64,000 nt of DNA from Cafeteria roenbergensis (taxonomy: Eukaryota; Sar; Bigyra; Bicosoecida; Cafeteriaceae): contig VLTN01000029.1 of the NCBI GenBank assembly GCA_008330645.1, positions 186,001 through 250,000 on the forward strand. Direction: 5' to 3'. The notes under the pieces were generated by a model, which made no database searches, was not told where the DNA came from, and saw only the letters and a program-made list of their open reading frames with translations. Below, piece by piece: positions 1 through 12,201 of this stretch. The translations under genes were made by a program, and so were the position numbers. How positions within the stretch are numbered: the stretch's first letter is position 1; each line of letters opens with the position of its first letter.

Positions 1-1
1 A

Positions 2-3000
2 ATGGTGCGGCGATCGCGCCTGCCGGCGTCGACTCCCGACCTGGACTCGGACATCGGCCACCTCATCGACGCGACGGCGGCCGACTCCGCGTCGGTGGAC
101 GACGCCGTGGGGGACCTCAACGGGGACCAGCCGTCGCCTCGGCGGCATGAGCCGCTCCCGCCGCGGAGGTCCCCCGACCGCGGCGGTGCAGCTCCGCGGG
201 CGTCTCTTGACAGCTTTGCGTCTCTCGGCAGCGAGCAGCGCAGCCCCCAGCGCGCTGCGATGCACACTCCCGCGATCCTGTCAGACGGCTACGAGGCCCC
301 CCCCGGGGCCCCCCTGTCGCACCTGTGCCTGCTGTCGTTCTCCCTGGCAACGGTCCGCAACCTCAGCGCGGAGCACGGGTACCAGGCGAGGCTTTTGGCG
401 GCTGGCTGCCTGCCCAGGGTGCTGGAGGTGTTGCAGCCGCACCTGCGCCCGGGGCAGGACGCCGCCACGCTTGCCGCCGCCGCCGCAACCACCGCGGCGA
501 CTGCGGGGCCCGCGGCCAGGGCCCGTGCCCGCCGAGGGCAGGCGGGGCCCTCTGCCGCCGAGGAGCGGGCCCGCTGGGACTGCCCCTACCCGCTCCACTG
601 CGTGGCCGACGCCATCCACGCCCTCGCGAACCTCGCTCACGACCCGAGCTGCAGAGTCGAAATCGCAAAGGGCGGCTCGCTGGCGGCGCTTGTGCCCGTG
701 GCGGAGGACGCGCCCAACAGCGTGCTGGCCGTGGCCCTGGTCCGAGCGCAGAAGGAGGCCGTGGCGGCGTACAGGGCCCGCGCCGACGCCGAGCGGCGGG
801 CGCGAGAGGCCACGGAGCACGCTGCCCGGCTGGTGGCGGAGTACGACGCCGGTGCAATGACCCGGGAGGAGCGGGAGGAGGTCAGGCGGCTGGCCGGCGG
901 GGACGCCGGACGGGCCGGGTCGGCAGCCTCGTCCAGCGACGACGCCGCGGGGCTGGGCGGCGACGCTGGCGCCGGCGGCGGCGCGGGCGGCGGCGCGGGC
1001 GGCGGGCCGCTCCGTCGCAAGGCTTCGCGCCCGGCCATGGGATTCGCCGTTGTGCGGGGCCCCCCTCGCCAGCCTCCGTCGTACAGCGGCTTCGCGCATG
1101 ACGGTGGCGCTGCCGCTGGCTCTGCCGCTGGCTCTGCTGCTGCTGCTGCGTCCGGCGCGGGGGCGGGGGCGGGGGCGGATCAGGCCTCGCCCGCGGCCTC
1201 CAGCTACTCGTCGGTGTCCCACGGCGGCGGCAGGCGGGCGGGGAGCAGTTCCAGGCGTGACTCGGGACGGTCCGTCCACGGAGATGGACGGACGTCCTCG
1301 CTGCCGGCCGCCCGGTCGCGCGCCAACCTGGGGCGCGTGGGGTCGCGCGCCAAGTCTGCGCCCGTCGTCGACCAGACTGACGTGATCGACGCGGCCACGG
1401 AGCTGCGGGTGCGCGCGCTGGTGGCGACGGCGTTTGAGGCGCGCACCCAGTGCGCGCTGGCTCTCTCCACCATCGTGTGCGCGGAGGACGGGGTGCGGCT
1501 TGCTGGAAGCGACGCCACGGACGCTGCCGCCGCCGACGAGTTCCTGGGCATGGGGGTGCTGGATGCGCTCAACGCCCTTTGCAAGTTCGGGAGCGACGGC
1601 GACGCCATCCGGGGCCAGGTGGTCGGGGCCATGCGCTCCCTCTCCCGCTTCGAGGGCGTCGCCGCGTCCATGCTGCACCGGCGGAACCTCCTGGATACGC
1701 TGGTTCGGATGCTGAGTTCCAGCGTCGACTCGGCGCGCCGTGAGGCCGTTGCCGTCATCTGCAACCTGAGCCAAGTCTCGGGTCTCGAGATGCGTCTCGT
1801 GGAGGCCGACGTGGTGCCCGCCCTCATGGTGGCGGCCCTGCTGCGAACCCACGACCCCATCACCCAGGCCCGCTGCATCCAGTCGCTCCACAACCTGCTG
1901 GCGTCGTCGGAGGCGCGGGTCAGCGTGCTGGGCGAAGGCGTCATCTGGGCGCTGCAGCGGCTGGCGCTCAGCACGGACCGTACCACCCAGCGCTGCTGCG
2001 CCGTCACGCTGCACCGGCTTGCAACGGACAGGGACGCGCAGAGCGTGCTGGTGCGAGAGGGGGGCGTTCGCTCCGTGATCAGCGTGCTGCTGGCGGCCCA
2101 CGGCGAGGACGAGGACGGTGACGGCGGCCCGGCCAACGGGCCTGCGGGCGCGGTGGCGGGCGCGGGGGCCGGGGCTCGCCCAAGGCCTGGGCAGCGCAGC
2201 GCGGCGGCGATTGAGCTGAGCTTGTCACCGTCCCCGCCCGGCTCTGCCAGCACCGCGGCGACGTCGGCCGCGGCTGGAGGCTTCCGCCCCACGGCGCCCC
2301 CGGGCGCGCCGCCGCTCGGTGCCGCATCGCTCGTGGCCCAGCCGCGCGCGGCCGGGGAGCTGGAGCAGCTGCGAGTGATGGACGTTCTCAACGGCGCGCG
2401 GCGCCCTCGTGGCCGGCGCGTCAGGCCGCTGGCGCCTGCGGCTGGGGCAGTGCGGCCGTCGTCATCGGCCTCGGCCGCTGCAGCCACCGCCGCGGCACAG
2501 AGCCGCCGGAAGCCCGCCAAGGGTGGCCTCGGTCCGGACATCAGCGCGGCGCCGGAGGCCCTGGCGGCCGCCGCCCGAGCCGGCAGCGGCGGCGTCGGCG
2601 GCAGCTCCACCGCCGCTGCCGGCACCGGCTTCGGAACTGACGACGAGGAGATGAACGCGGCCGAGGCGGCGGGGTCGGACCCCGTCGTGGGAGCCCACTT
2701 TGCGGGCGTGCTTGCGGCGGTTTCGCGGGAGCCCGGCAACGAGGCCAAGCTGGTCGCGGAGGGCGCGGTCGAGGCGCTGGTGCTGCTGTGCGAGGCATCC
2801 TTCCGAGGCAGCCTCGGCGGCGTCACGCCCAACGCCAGCGCAGGCGCCGGCGGCGGCATTGATGCCGGCGCAGCGACGTCCGCGGCCGCGGCCTCGCCGG
2901 CCGCGGAGCACGATGAGTCGCTGGCCGGGGTCAGTGCGTCCATCACCAGCCCGTCAATGACTGACCTCCGGCCGTCGTGCGCAGTGGGGCTGTTCAACCT

Positions 3001-6000
3001 TAGCGCCACGCCAAGCCCGTCCACCCGCGCCCGCGTCATCGCCGGCGGCACTCCCGGCGTGTTTGTGCGTCTGGCGCTCACGCCCCTCGAGGATGACACC
3101 ACCCGCCGGCTGAGCGTTCTAGGGCTCATCGGCCTGCTGTGGGACACGGGGCGGCGGGCAGCGGAGCACGGCGCGGCCGTGCTGGACGCCGGTGCGGTTC
3201 ACGCGCTCGTCGCGATGGCGGTGGGGGCGTCGCGGCTGGCACCGTCGCCCAGCGAGTCAGACGTCAGGGCGGCAGCGGCCGCGGCCCCGTCCAGCTCGGG
3301 GCCGGAGCGCTTTGCCGCCGCCGCCGCTCTTCACTTCCTCTCTCTGGTGCCCGAGGCTGCGGCGTATCTATGCGACCCCGCCGCGGGGGCGGTGGAGGCG
3401 CTGTGTTGGCTGACGTCGGGAGTGCGCGCTGCAGCGCAGCCATGGTCGTCGTCCTCCGCGGCGCCAGCAGCGGCTACAGCTGCAGCAGGCCGGTCGGAAC
3501 AGGGTGTCGGTGGCTCCGGGATGCAGGGCGTAGCCTCGCGGGGCGGCCGGCCGCTCGACGCAACGCTTCAGCTCGAAGCCGCAGCAATGGCCGCTCACGC
3601 TCTGGCTAACCTCAGCGCCCTGCCGGGCTGCAGCGCGCGTGTGCTTGCCGCGATGCCAGACCCCCCCGTCCTCGTCTGCAGCTGCGGCAGCGCCTCCAGC
3701 GAGCCCTCCAACACCGGCGCCGGCGCCGGCGCCAACGGCGGCGCCGCACCGGGCGCCGGGACGACTGCCACTCAGCCCTGGTGCGCGCTTCCGCCCGCCC
3801 TTGCGTCGGGTCCCCCGCCCTCGAGGCACCGGGCAGCGAGCGGCGAAGCGGAGGATTCCTGGAAACTTCCCGTCGCTGCGGTCCTGCCGGCGGGCGTCGC
3901 AGCGGGGGAGTCGACTGCGGAGCCCGGGCGCGGCACCGCCGGCAAGCACGGAGCGTCGCGCGTTCCAGGAGCCGTGGCCGCCGTGGTGGCCGCGGGGCTT
4001 ATGGCGGGCAGACTGCTCTCCAGCGGCAGAGCTGCCGCCGCCTCGTCCCCGGGGTCGGGCCCTGCCCGCCCGATGACGTCATCGGCCAGCGCGACCCGCG
4101 GCGGCGCCGCGTCAGGCCTTCCCGCCATCGACACGGGCTCGGCCGGCGACAGCCCCTCGAGGCAGCAGCCCGACCGCTCGACGGAGGCAGCGGCCGTGCT
4201 GGGCCCGGCAACGCTCCGCGCGCTGCTGCTTCCGGCGTCGTTGCACGCGCGGCTAGGGCGCGGCGCCTGCGTCGCCCAGCAAATTCAGGCGCTGGTGGGC
4301 CCGTGGCGCGTTGAGATGGCGGCTTGCGGCGAGGCCGCCCACGGCGGGAACGCGCGCGACCCGCTGGTGATGCCTCTCTCGTCAGTGGAGGACGCAACGG
4401 CGGCCAGCGCCGACGCAGAGACGCTTCAGCAAATCGTTGACGCCACGTCGACGGTGGTGGCGTGCGTGGCCGGGAACGCCGCCGTGGGCGCTCGGCGGGC
4501 GGCAGAGCTGGATGGGCTCCGGGCAGAGGCCGACGAGGAGGACGAGGCCGGCGATGGTGCCACAGTGCGGGTGGGCGGCCGCCTGTGCGCCCCACCCTAC
4601 AACCCAGCACCAGTGGCGACGACGGCAACTGCGACTGCGGCGAGCGTGGGGCTGGGACAGCCCGCGACCGCCGCGACGGGACTCCAGACGGTGTCGGCTA
4701 GCCGAGCGACGCCCTTCCGGCGAGACTATCCCTCCGGCGACGGCGGGTCTGCTGTGGGCGGCGCCTACGGGGCAGTCGGCCCCACGGCAGCGGGCAGCGG
4801 CCTCGCGGGCGCTCGGTCCGTTGCTGCGTCGGGCTCTGCCGCAAGCATTCCCCGCCTCATCGCGTCACCGGCGGCCGGTGCTGGCGTCAGGGGGAGTGGC
4901 GCGGCCTCCGCGATGCCGGCGCTGGGCGGCATTGCCACCGCCGGGGGCCGCGGACGGGCGGCTGGGAGGGCGGGCTGGGTGGCGCGAACCCCGCGCGAGC
5001 GCCGGGCGGAGCACGAACGTCTGGCAAAGGCGAGGGCGGCAGAGGCGGCGACGGCGGCGCGATCGGCAGCTTCCAAGGCTGCCGCCAGCGCCGCTGGCGG
5101 CGGCGGCGGCGGCGGCGGAGGTGGAGGCGGATCCGCGGCTGGTGCTGGTGCTGGTGCTGGCGGCGCGGCTGGTGGCGCCGGCGGCGCAGCGGCGGGAAGC
5201 TCTGCCGGCGGCTCTGAGATGGCTGGGCCCGGCGGCGCTGCGGCCGCTGGCGGGAGCGCCGCGGGCGCCAACGCGGCGGCCACCCGGGCATCGGCCGCTG
5301 ACGCTGCTGCCGCGGCGGCCAGCGCGGCGGAGGCGGGCCGCTTCCTCGTCCGCGGCGACTGGGTCGGTCTGGCCTCTCTCGGCTGCAGGGGCGAGGCCGC
5401 CGTCTACCCCACGCGGGGCCCCATGGGCCTGTGGGACCCCGCGGGGGCCCCCCTCGGGGCGAGTGAGGCCCCCCCGGCCGATGTGGACCGGTCCCAGGGC
5501 CCCGTGACGTGGGAAGAGTGCGCGGTTTCGCCGCGCTGGGTCACTGAGCTCGGTGCAGCAGCGGTTTCGGCAAAGCTCGCGGGCGTTGGCGCCGTTTCGC
5601 TCCTCGGAATGGCGCTGTCTCCCAAACTGGGCCTCAGCCGCGTCGCTCGGCTGCGAGCTGCGGTGGGACTGCGCTTCCTTGTGGCGGTTTCGCCGCTCGC
5701 CATCGCTGCGTTTGTTGGGGCGCGCGGCGGCGAGGCCGTCAGGGCGGCTGTGGAGGCCAGTGCCGTCGTTTCCGCGGAGTGCAGAGCCACCGACGTGGCG
5801 GCGCTGGGGGCGGTCGCGGCTTCGGCCGCCAGCGTCGAGATGGCCCTTGAAGGCGCCCTGCAGCTGGAGGAGGAGTCGGCAGGTGCGGCCGGCGGCGGCC
5901 CCCGGCGGGGCGGCTCTGCCGGGTCCGACGACGAGGACGCGGGTGCGTCAGCTGACGCCTGCGAGGGCTCCGGCACCGGCCGCAGCGCCGGCGGCGGCGC

Positions 6001-7309
6001 GAGCGGTCCGTCGCTCGGCGGGTCGCTGGCATCGCTTTTCAACACTGTTGGGGCCCAGGCTGCCGTGACAGCGGCGCTGCAGTCTGCGCGGCTACAGTCC
6101 GCCGCCATGCCCGGAAGCCGTGACGCTGCCGCCCAGCTCGAGGCCGTGAAGGCGGCGGCGGACGAGGTGAGGCGCCGGCTGGCCCAGCTGGCAGAGCCGC
6201 CCGCGGCTGCAGGCCTGTGGGGGCTGGCAGAGCCGACGTTGCTCGAGGCGACGCGGCGAGTGACCCGCCCCGCCGAGGAGCCGGCACCGATTCCGACGGC
6301 CAGAGAGGGCTGGGACGGATCGCCGGACGCCCTGGGAACGATGTCCTCGGCCAGGGGGTCGTCGTCGTCACCGCGCAGCAGGCCGGGCACCAGCGGCGGC
6401 GCGCCGCTGCTGAGCGGCACCGCCTCGGGCCAGAACGGCGGCGGCGGCGGCAGCGCCAGCAGCGCCAGCGGCGGTGGTGGCGCAGGCGGCGGCTCTGCCG
6501 GCAGCGTGCGTCTGTCCTCGGCGGTGGGCCTGGGCGCCTCTGCGGGACGGCGTCCGGCGGCGCCGCTCGCCACGGCTCTGCTGGCAGAGGCTGAGGCCGG
6601 AAGAGCCATCACCGAAACCGCGCGGTTGCGTGAAGAGCTCGTGCTTTTGCTGGCCGCGGCGGCTGAGGAGAGCGCATGCCGCTCGGCGCTGGTGCTGGCA
6701 GGCGCAGGTGGCGCGCTCATCGCGCTGGGAGCCGTTCACGACGACGAGGGGCGAGGGCGGGGGCCGCTGGTGCCGGTGGGCGTGGCGGCGGCCGACGCGC
6801 TTGCGTCTCTGCGGTCGGGCAGCCCGCTGCTGCGGATGCCGTCTGCCGCTCTGGTGGACGAGCGGATTCAGCGGGCCGCGCTGCGAGGGCTCTGCAACAT
6901 GGCTATTGCGTCGGACGCGGCGCTGCAGGACGCCGGCAGCAAGCGCGTCACTGCCGCCGCGCTGGCGGCGTCCGCGATGCGGGACGGTGGCGTTCGCACC
7001 CAGGTGCGCAAACTCATCGGTCAGCGGCTGCGCCGTATGCGGCGCGGGGGGATGGCGTCTGCGGCCGCGCCCGACGACGCCGCGCTCGGCGGCCACGACG
7101 CGTGGGGACCGGGTGAAACCGCGCAAGGGGCCGCTGCCAGCGGGGCAGCCAGCAGCGGCGCGCACGCGGTGTTCACGACCTGCGGGCAACGCAGCCTCCA
7201 CGCCGCGGCGCGCGAGTCTGGCGACGCCACCCTGCTGCAGCGGGGCCCGGGAGCCGGCATCCCGCCCCTGGATGACGTGGCAACCGTCGCTGGGCCGAGC
7301 GTGGGAAGC

Positions 7310-7348
<39 letters not shown>

Positions 7349-10300
7349 GCTGCGTCCCGCACAGCGTCGGGCCGCGCCGGTGACTTGCTCGCCGACGCGA
7401 CGGCGGTGCACGGCTCTGCCCAGAACCCGTCGTATGAGGAGTCGACCGGCGGCTCCACGGGCGGCGCCGTGGCCGCGCTCATCGCCGTCATGGGCGCCGG
7501 CGAGGCCGAGTACGACCGGACGATCGACCAAGAACGCACGGTAGCCGACGCCATCGACCCGTGCGGCCCGCTTGCAAGGCTTCGTGCCGCCGGGGTGGCA
7601 GTGCCGCTTCCGCCCCCCGTGCTGATGGCTGGCGCTGCCGACGGAAGGCCCTTCGCGGGGGGCGCTGCCGACGCCGTTCCAGACCCGGACGGGATGCTGC
7701 AGCTGGCGCTGTCTCTGGAGCCGCCTCGGAGCTGCTCGGCGCTCTTCCCCTGCCTGGCGCCGCACCGGCGCCTGGGTGGCGTGCCCTCTCCAGCCGCCCT
7801 CTCGCGGGCAGAGGCGGGCTGGGCAGCGGCGACGTCCGACGGCTCTGCCGGTGGCTCTGCAGGGACCTCCGTCCCCCTTCGAGGCGGCCACTGGTTCAAC
7901 GGCACGCCGCTGAGGCTCCTTCACCCGCTACTCGCGGCAGTGGTGGCTTGCCCGGCAGAGCTGCGGTCGGCGCTGTCGCAGGCGGCGGCCCCTGCGGGGG
8001 GCGGGAGGCAGTCTGCGGCCGGGTCGCAGGGCCTGGCAGGGGTGGAGGAGGGCTCTGCCGACGGCGACGGCTTCGCGTCCGCGGCCTCGCCGCTACGGTC
8101 CAGCCGTCCGGGGGGCTTCGGAGGGCTGTCATCGTCGTCGTCGTCGTCATCGGTGCGGATGCAGGGCAGAGCTGGCCGCCGTGGCGGTGAGGGCGCCGGC
8201 TCTTCCGCTGGCCGCAGGCTCGGCAGGGGCGGCGGGGGCGGCGGCAACGCCTCCGTGTCTGGCGGCAGCGGCTTTGGCGGCAGCGGTTCTGGCGGCGACG
8301 GCGGTCCATCGTCAGCGGTTTCGGCCGCAGTGGCCTCCCTCGGGGCGTCTGCCGGCTGGCACCCCACGCTGGAACGCACTCTCTCCCTCGTGGCCTATGA
8401 GGGGGGGCCGTCGGCGGCGCTGGGCACGGCCGCCTGGATCATGCGTCTGGCAGGATCCGGGGCTCTGCCGGCGCCCCTGCCGCTGGCTGTTCCGTACCCG
8501 TCGGTGTGCGTAGCGGCCGCAGCCGGCTTCGGCGTTCCCATCGATGTGACGCCTGTGAGCGGCGCGGCGGCCGCCGCGTACGGCGGTGGAGCGGTGGTCG
8601 ATGCCGCGGAGGCTGCAGGGGGCGGAATGGAAGGATCCGCGGCTCTTCCCCCAAGAACGGTGGCACGCTTCCGCAGCCCGGCCGTGTCGCTAGCGTTCCG
8701 CGCGGACTCGTCGCGGCGAGCGGCAGCGGAGGCGGAGGCCACCGCCGCCGCCCGCATCGAGTACAGGCTTGGGCTAGCAGAGGCGGAGGCGGCGCTGGCG
8801 TCGGCGCCGCCGCTGCTCGCCTGCATGGTGGAGCCGGCGGTGGCTGCGACCGCGATGGAGGCGAGGCAGGCCTTGGCGGCAAAGGCGGCGCTGGACGCTG
8901 CTGACGCGGCGCAAGCGGCATCGGGCGGCGCCAGCGCCGGCGCTGGCGCTGGCGCCGGCTCAGCGTCTGGGCGGGGCCATGCGGCCGCCGCCGGTCAAGA
9001 CCCGGTCGCCTCGGCATCACCGTGGGACGCGGCCGTGACTGCGACAGCGCCTCCGGGAGTGCTCTCCGGGCTGCCGACGTCAGCCGACCCCTCGTGGCCG
9101 CGTCGCTCCGTCCTCGGCAGCCTCGCGCCGGCGCTCAGCCCGGCGGCCACGGCGGCCCGCCCGGGACCCACCCCTGGCCGGTTCGAGGCGCCCGCTCGAT
9201 CGGCCGTCCGCGGCACGCCGCCGCAAGCGGCCGCCTCTCCCGACGCCCGGCGCGACGATGCGGCGCCGGCCGGGCAGGGCAACCGGGACGGCAAGCCCGC
9301 CGCGGAGGACTGGCCCAAGGCGGCCTCCGCCATCGGCGAAGCCCCTGCGGCGAGCCCAGGCGAGGCTGAGCGCCAGGCAGGCGCGGACCTCTCCCGGCGC
9401 GTGCAGACGGCGTCGCCTCCCCGGGGCAGCAGGCGCCGCTCCAGCGGCTTCGGCGTCGCGACTGCCGCTCTGGCGGCCGCAGCCACGGGGGCAGGGGCGG
9501 CCTCGCCGCTGCTGGCGGAGGACCAGGCACAGCTGCTGGCCGGCAGAGCCAGCGCCTCCGTGGGGGCGGGCGGCGACCCCAACGCCGCCGCCGTGGCCAC
9601 TCTCTACGCTGCGTCTGGCGGGTCAGCTGACAGCGAGCTGCCCGACCTCCTGGCCTCTCTCCACCACTCCGTGCACGACAGAGCAGTCTCCGGGCAGAGC
9701 TGGTCCGGATCGGCTCTGCCGGACGCGCTGGGCACGGTGCTGCCGTCTGGCGTGCTGGCAGACGGAGTCGGCCTGGACGACAGCGAGTATGCAGCAGATC
9801 GCGCGGCGGCCGAGGAGGCGGATGACGTGGACGAGGGGGTGCGCGACGGATGGGGCCGGCGACACGGGGCCACGGCCGCGGCGGCCACGGCAGCGGCGGC
9901 AGGCCGAAGCGCCGACGCAGCCGGCGGCCACGCTGCTGCTGCCGCTGCTACCGCCGCGGGGGGCGTGGCCGCGGCGTCGCTCTCCCCAACCCGGCACGCG
10001 TCGGAGCGCTGGGAGGTGGCCTTCCCGCGTCTGGTAGAGCCGGTCGCGTGGCGCACGGCCGTCAATCGCATGGCTCTGCTCGGGGCTCTGCATGCAGCGG
10101 CAGAGCCGCTCGCGGCGTTCTCGTCGGCGGCCCTGTCCGCGTCGGCCAGGCGAGGGGCGGCTGCTGACTTTGACCGTCTGCCCGGCCACGGCCACGGCCG
10201 CAGCCGCAGCAGCGGCGCCAGCGCTCTGATGCTGGCGGTGTCTGCGGCCAGGGTGCGGCTGCTTGCAGAGCACGCCCACCTGTGCGCGCTGAGCCGCGCC

Positions 10301-11782
10301 GTCGTGATGGAGGCGGACCTGACCGGCGGAGGCGGCAGCTCGCCGCTGGCCGGCCGCGGGTACGACCACGGGTACGACGAGGGCGAATCAGAGGCTGGTC
10401 GACCCGGGGAGGCGGAGGAGGAGGCCGCTGCCGCGCCCCGCAACACAGTCGTCGTCGGCGGCATCGCCAGCGGCCGCCAGTCCGCAGGGGGGGCGAGCGG
10501 GGTGGCTCCCGTCCCTGCGGCTGCCGGATCGGGCGCCGCCGCCGCTGGCAGCCTTCTCCGCGGCAGCGCAGTGCTGGCGCCGTCAAGCTGGCTCTCGGGC
10601 GTGACTGACGACGAGCACGGGGGCGATGACGTCATCGACCGCGACAACGACGAGGGAAGCGACGATGGCTCGTTGCTTGTCACGCCCACGGCGCCAGTGG
10701 CAGCGGCCAGACGCGGTGGTGCGGCCGATGCGCCTGGCACCAGCGCGGGCAGCGGCGGCCGGGGCGATCACCACGCACGCCTCGCCGCGGCCAGGCGCTG
10801 GCTGGGTCCGGGGGCGGCCGCGCTGCTGGCCGCTCGGCGGTTGCTGAGAGGAGGGCTGCTGGCCGGCACAGTCATCGCCCTGCACGCGCACTGCGGCGCC
10901 ACCGTGGACCGCCTGGGCCGGCGTATGGTGGCGGTCGCGGGCGGGCCAGAGTCGTTTGTGGGGCTCTCCGGGGCAGGGGGCGCGGCGGATGCCGGCCGAG
11001 GTGACGGGATGTCAGCTGCAGCGTCCATCGCCGCGGCATCAGTCGCAGCCGTCGCGCCGGGCCTCCGCTTCGTAGCTCTCAGCGTCGTGATGCGGTCGCT
11101 GCAGCTGCAACGACCAGCGTCGCCGGGAGGGCCGCCCCTCCTCGTCCAGGGCGAGGCCCCGCCGCCGGCTGCTCGGCCCGGCAGGCACGTCCGCCCGCGC
11201 GGCGCCGCGCCCCACTCCGGCCGCCGGACGGCCGAGCCGCGCCCTCATGGCGCCAGAGCGCCGGCTCCCGGAAAGGGCCTCGACTCGCGCAGGCCGGCCT
11301 CCTCGGCCAGGCTGGGCGCTCACTCCCGCCCCGCGCTGCACAGCCCCGGGTCGGGCAGGGGCGGCGCTGGGTCGCGCTCGGGGACGGCGGGGTCCACGTC
11401 AGCTCTGCCGTCGCTTCAGTCCAGCGGCAGAGCCGTGTCGGGCCACAGCGCGCCTGGGGCGGTGGCGTCCGGGGGCGGGCCCGGCCTCGCGGGCCACGCC
11501 GACGAGCACGGCGGTGCGGCCGTCGTGGGGCCGCGCGAGGCCGAGGAGCGCAAGGAGGAGAGCCGACCGGGGGCGCCGCGGCGGCCGAGGGGGGAGCCCA
11601 AGCGACAGGGCGGTCGGTCGGCTGCACCGGCTCGAACTGGCGCCGCGGCCACGTCGCTCGCCATGCGGTCGCTGACGACGGAGACGGTGGCGCAGCGGCT
11701 CCGCGCGCAGGAGAACAGAGCCAGGGTGCAGGCGCGCAGGGAGCAGGCCGAGGCGGCCAGGGCCAAGCGCAGCAGGGGCTGA
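2..11782 (+). CDS. Giant armadillo-like repeat protein, 5' end possibly outside window
   Basis: About 3926 residues in one uninterrupted frame ending TGA at 11780-11782. The first ATG is at base 2, so the true start may lie outside the window. Helical repeats of armadillo/HEAT type are visible at about residues 105-240, 465-700 (motifs such as AVAVICNLSQ, ARCIQSLHNLL and CAVTLHRLAT), 890-1140 (AVGLFNLSA, AHALANLSALP) and 2200-2345 (RAALRGLCNMAIA). They are separated by long Ala/Gly/Ser-rich spacers, including poly-Gly near residue 1700 and a 12-plus residue poly-Ala run near 2440. The last 35 residues form a basic, Arg/Gln/Ala-rich helix. There is no signal peptide or obvious membrane segment. 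Armadillo proteins serve as binding scaffolds, often in cilia or at the cytoskeleton; a scaffold role here is inference. The gene is dense in the words GGCTCTGCC/GGCAGAGCC. The fold is fairly sure, the function is unknown. Confidence 0.82.
7314..7342. repeat. (GGC)n microsatellite encoding poly-Ala
   Basis: A GCG/GGC trinucleotide run inside the armadillo-like gene, read as poly-alanine in the coding frame. Likely length-variable. Confidence 0.8.
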
Positions 11783-12201
11783 GGTGCGCGCGGCTTGGGT
11801 GTTGACGTGAGGCGTGCGGGGCGTGGCGCGCCGCGGACTGGGTGGGCGGCGCGCGCGGGGGGTGTTTTGATTGCAGGGGCGTGTGTGCGAGCGACCGAGT
11901 GTGCGCAGGCGGGCCCGGACAGTGACCGGTGTTGCGGCGGCGCCACCGCCACCATCGGCGAGCCGGGTCGTTCGGAACCGCGAAGTGGCGGGGGTGCGAG
12001 CTTGCGGCTGTCACACGAAGAACAGACGCGCCCGCAGCAGTTGGGGCCACGCGCCGCGGCCGCGAGTGCGCTCTGCCAGTGACGTCCGCTGGTGGGCGAC
12101 TGGCTCTGTCGGGCACACGCAGCGCCAGAGGCCGGATGCTGAGCCCTCGGCCGCGACGGCTGGATGCCGGGTCACCAGCACAATGCGGACGGGCGCTCGG
12201 C
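11783..12201. other. Spacer between convergent genes
   Basis: A 419-base GC-rich spacer between two gene 3' ends. No conserved protein-like segment, RNA gene or clear polyadenylation signal was seen. Confidence 0.6.
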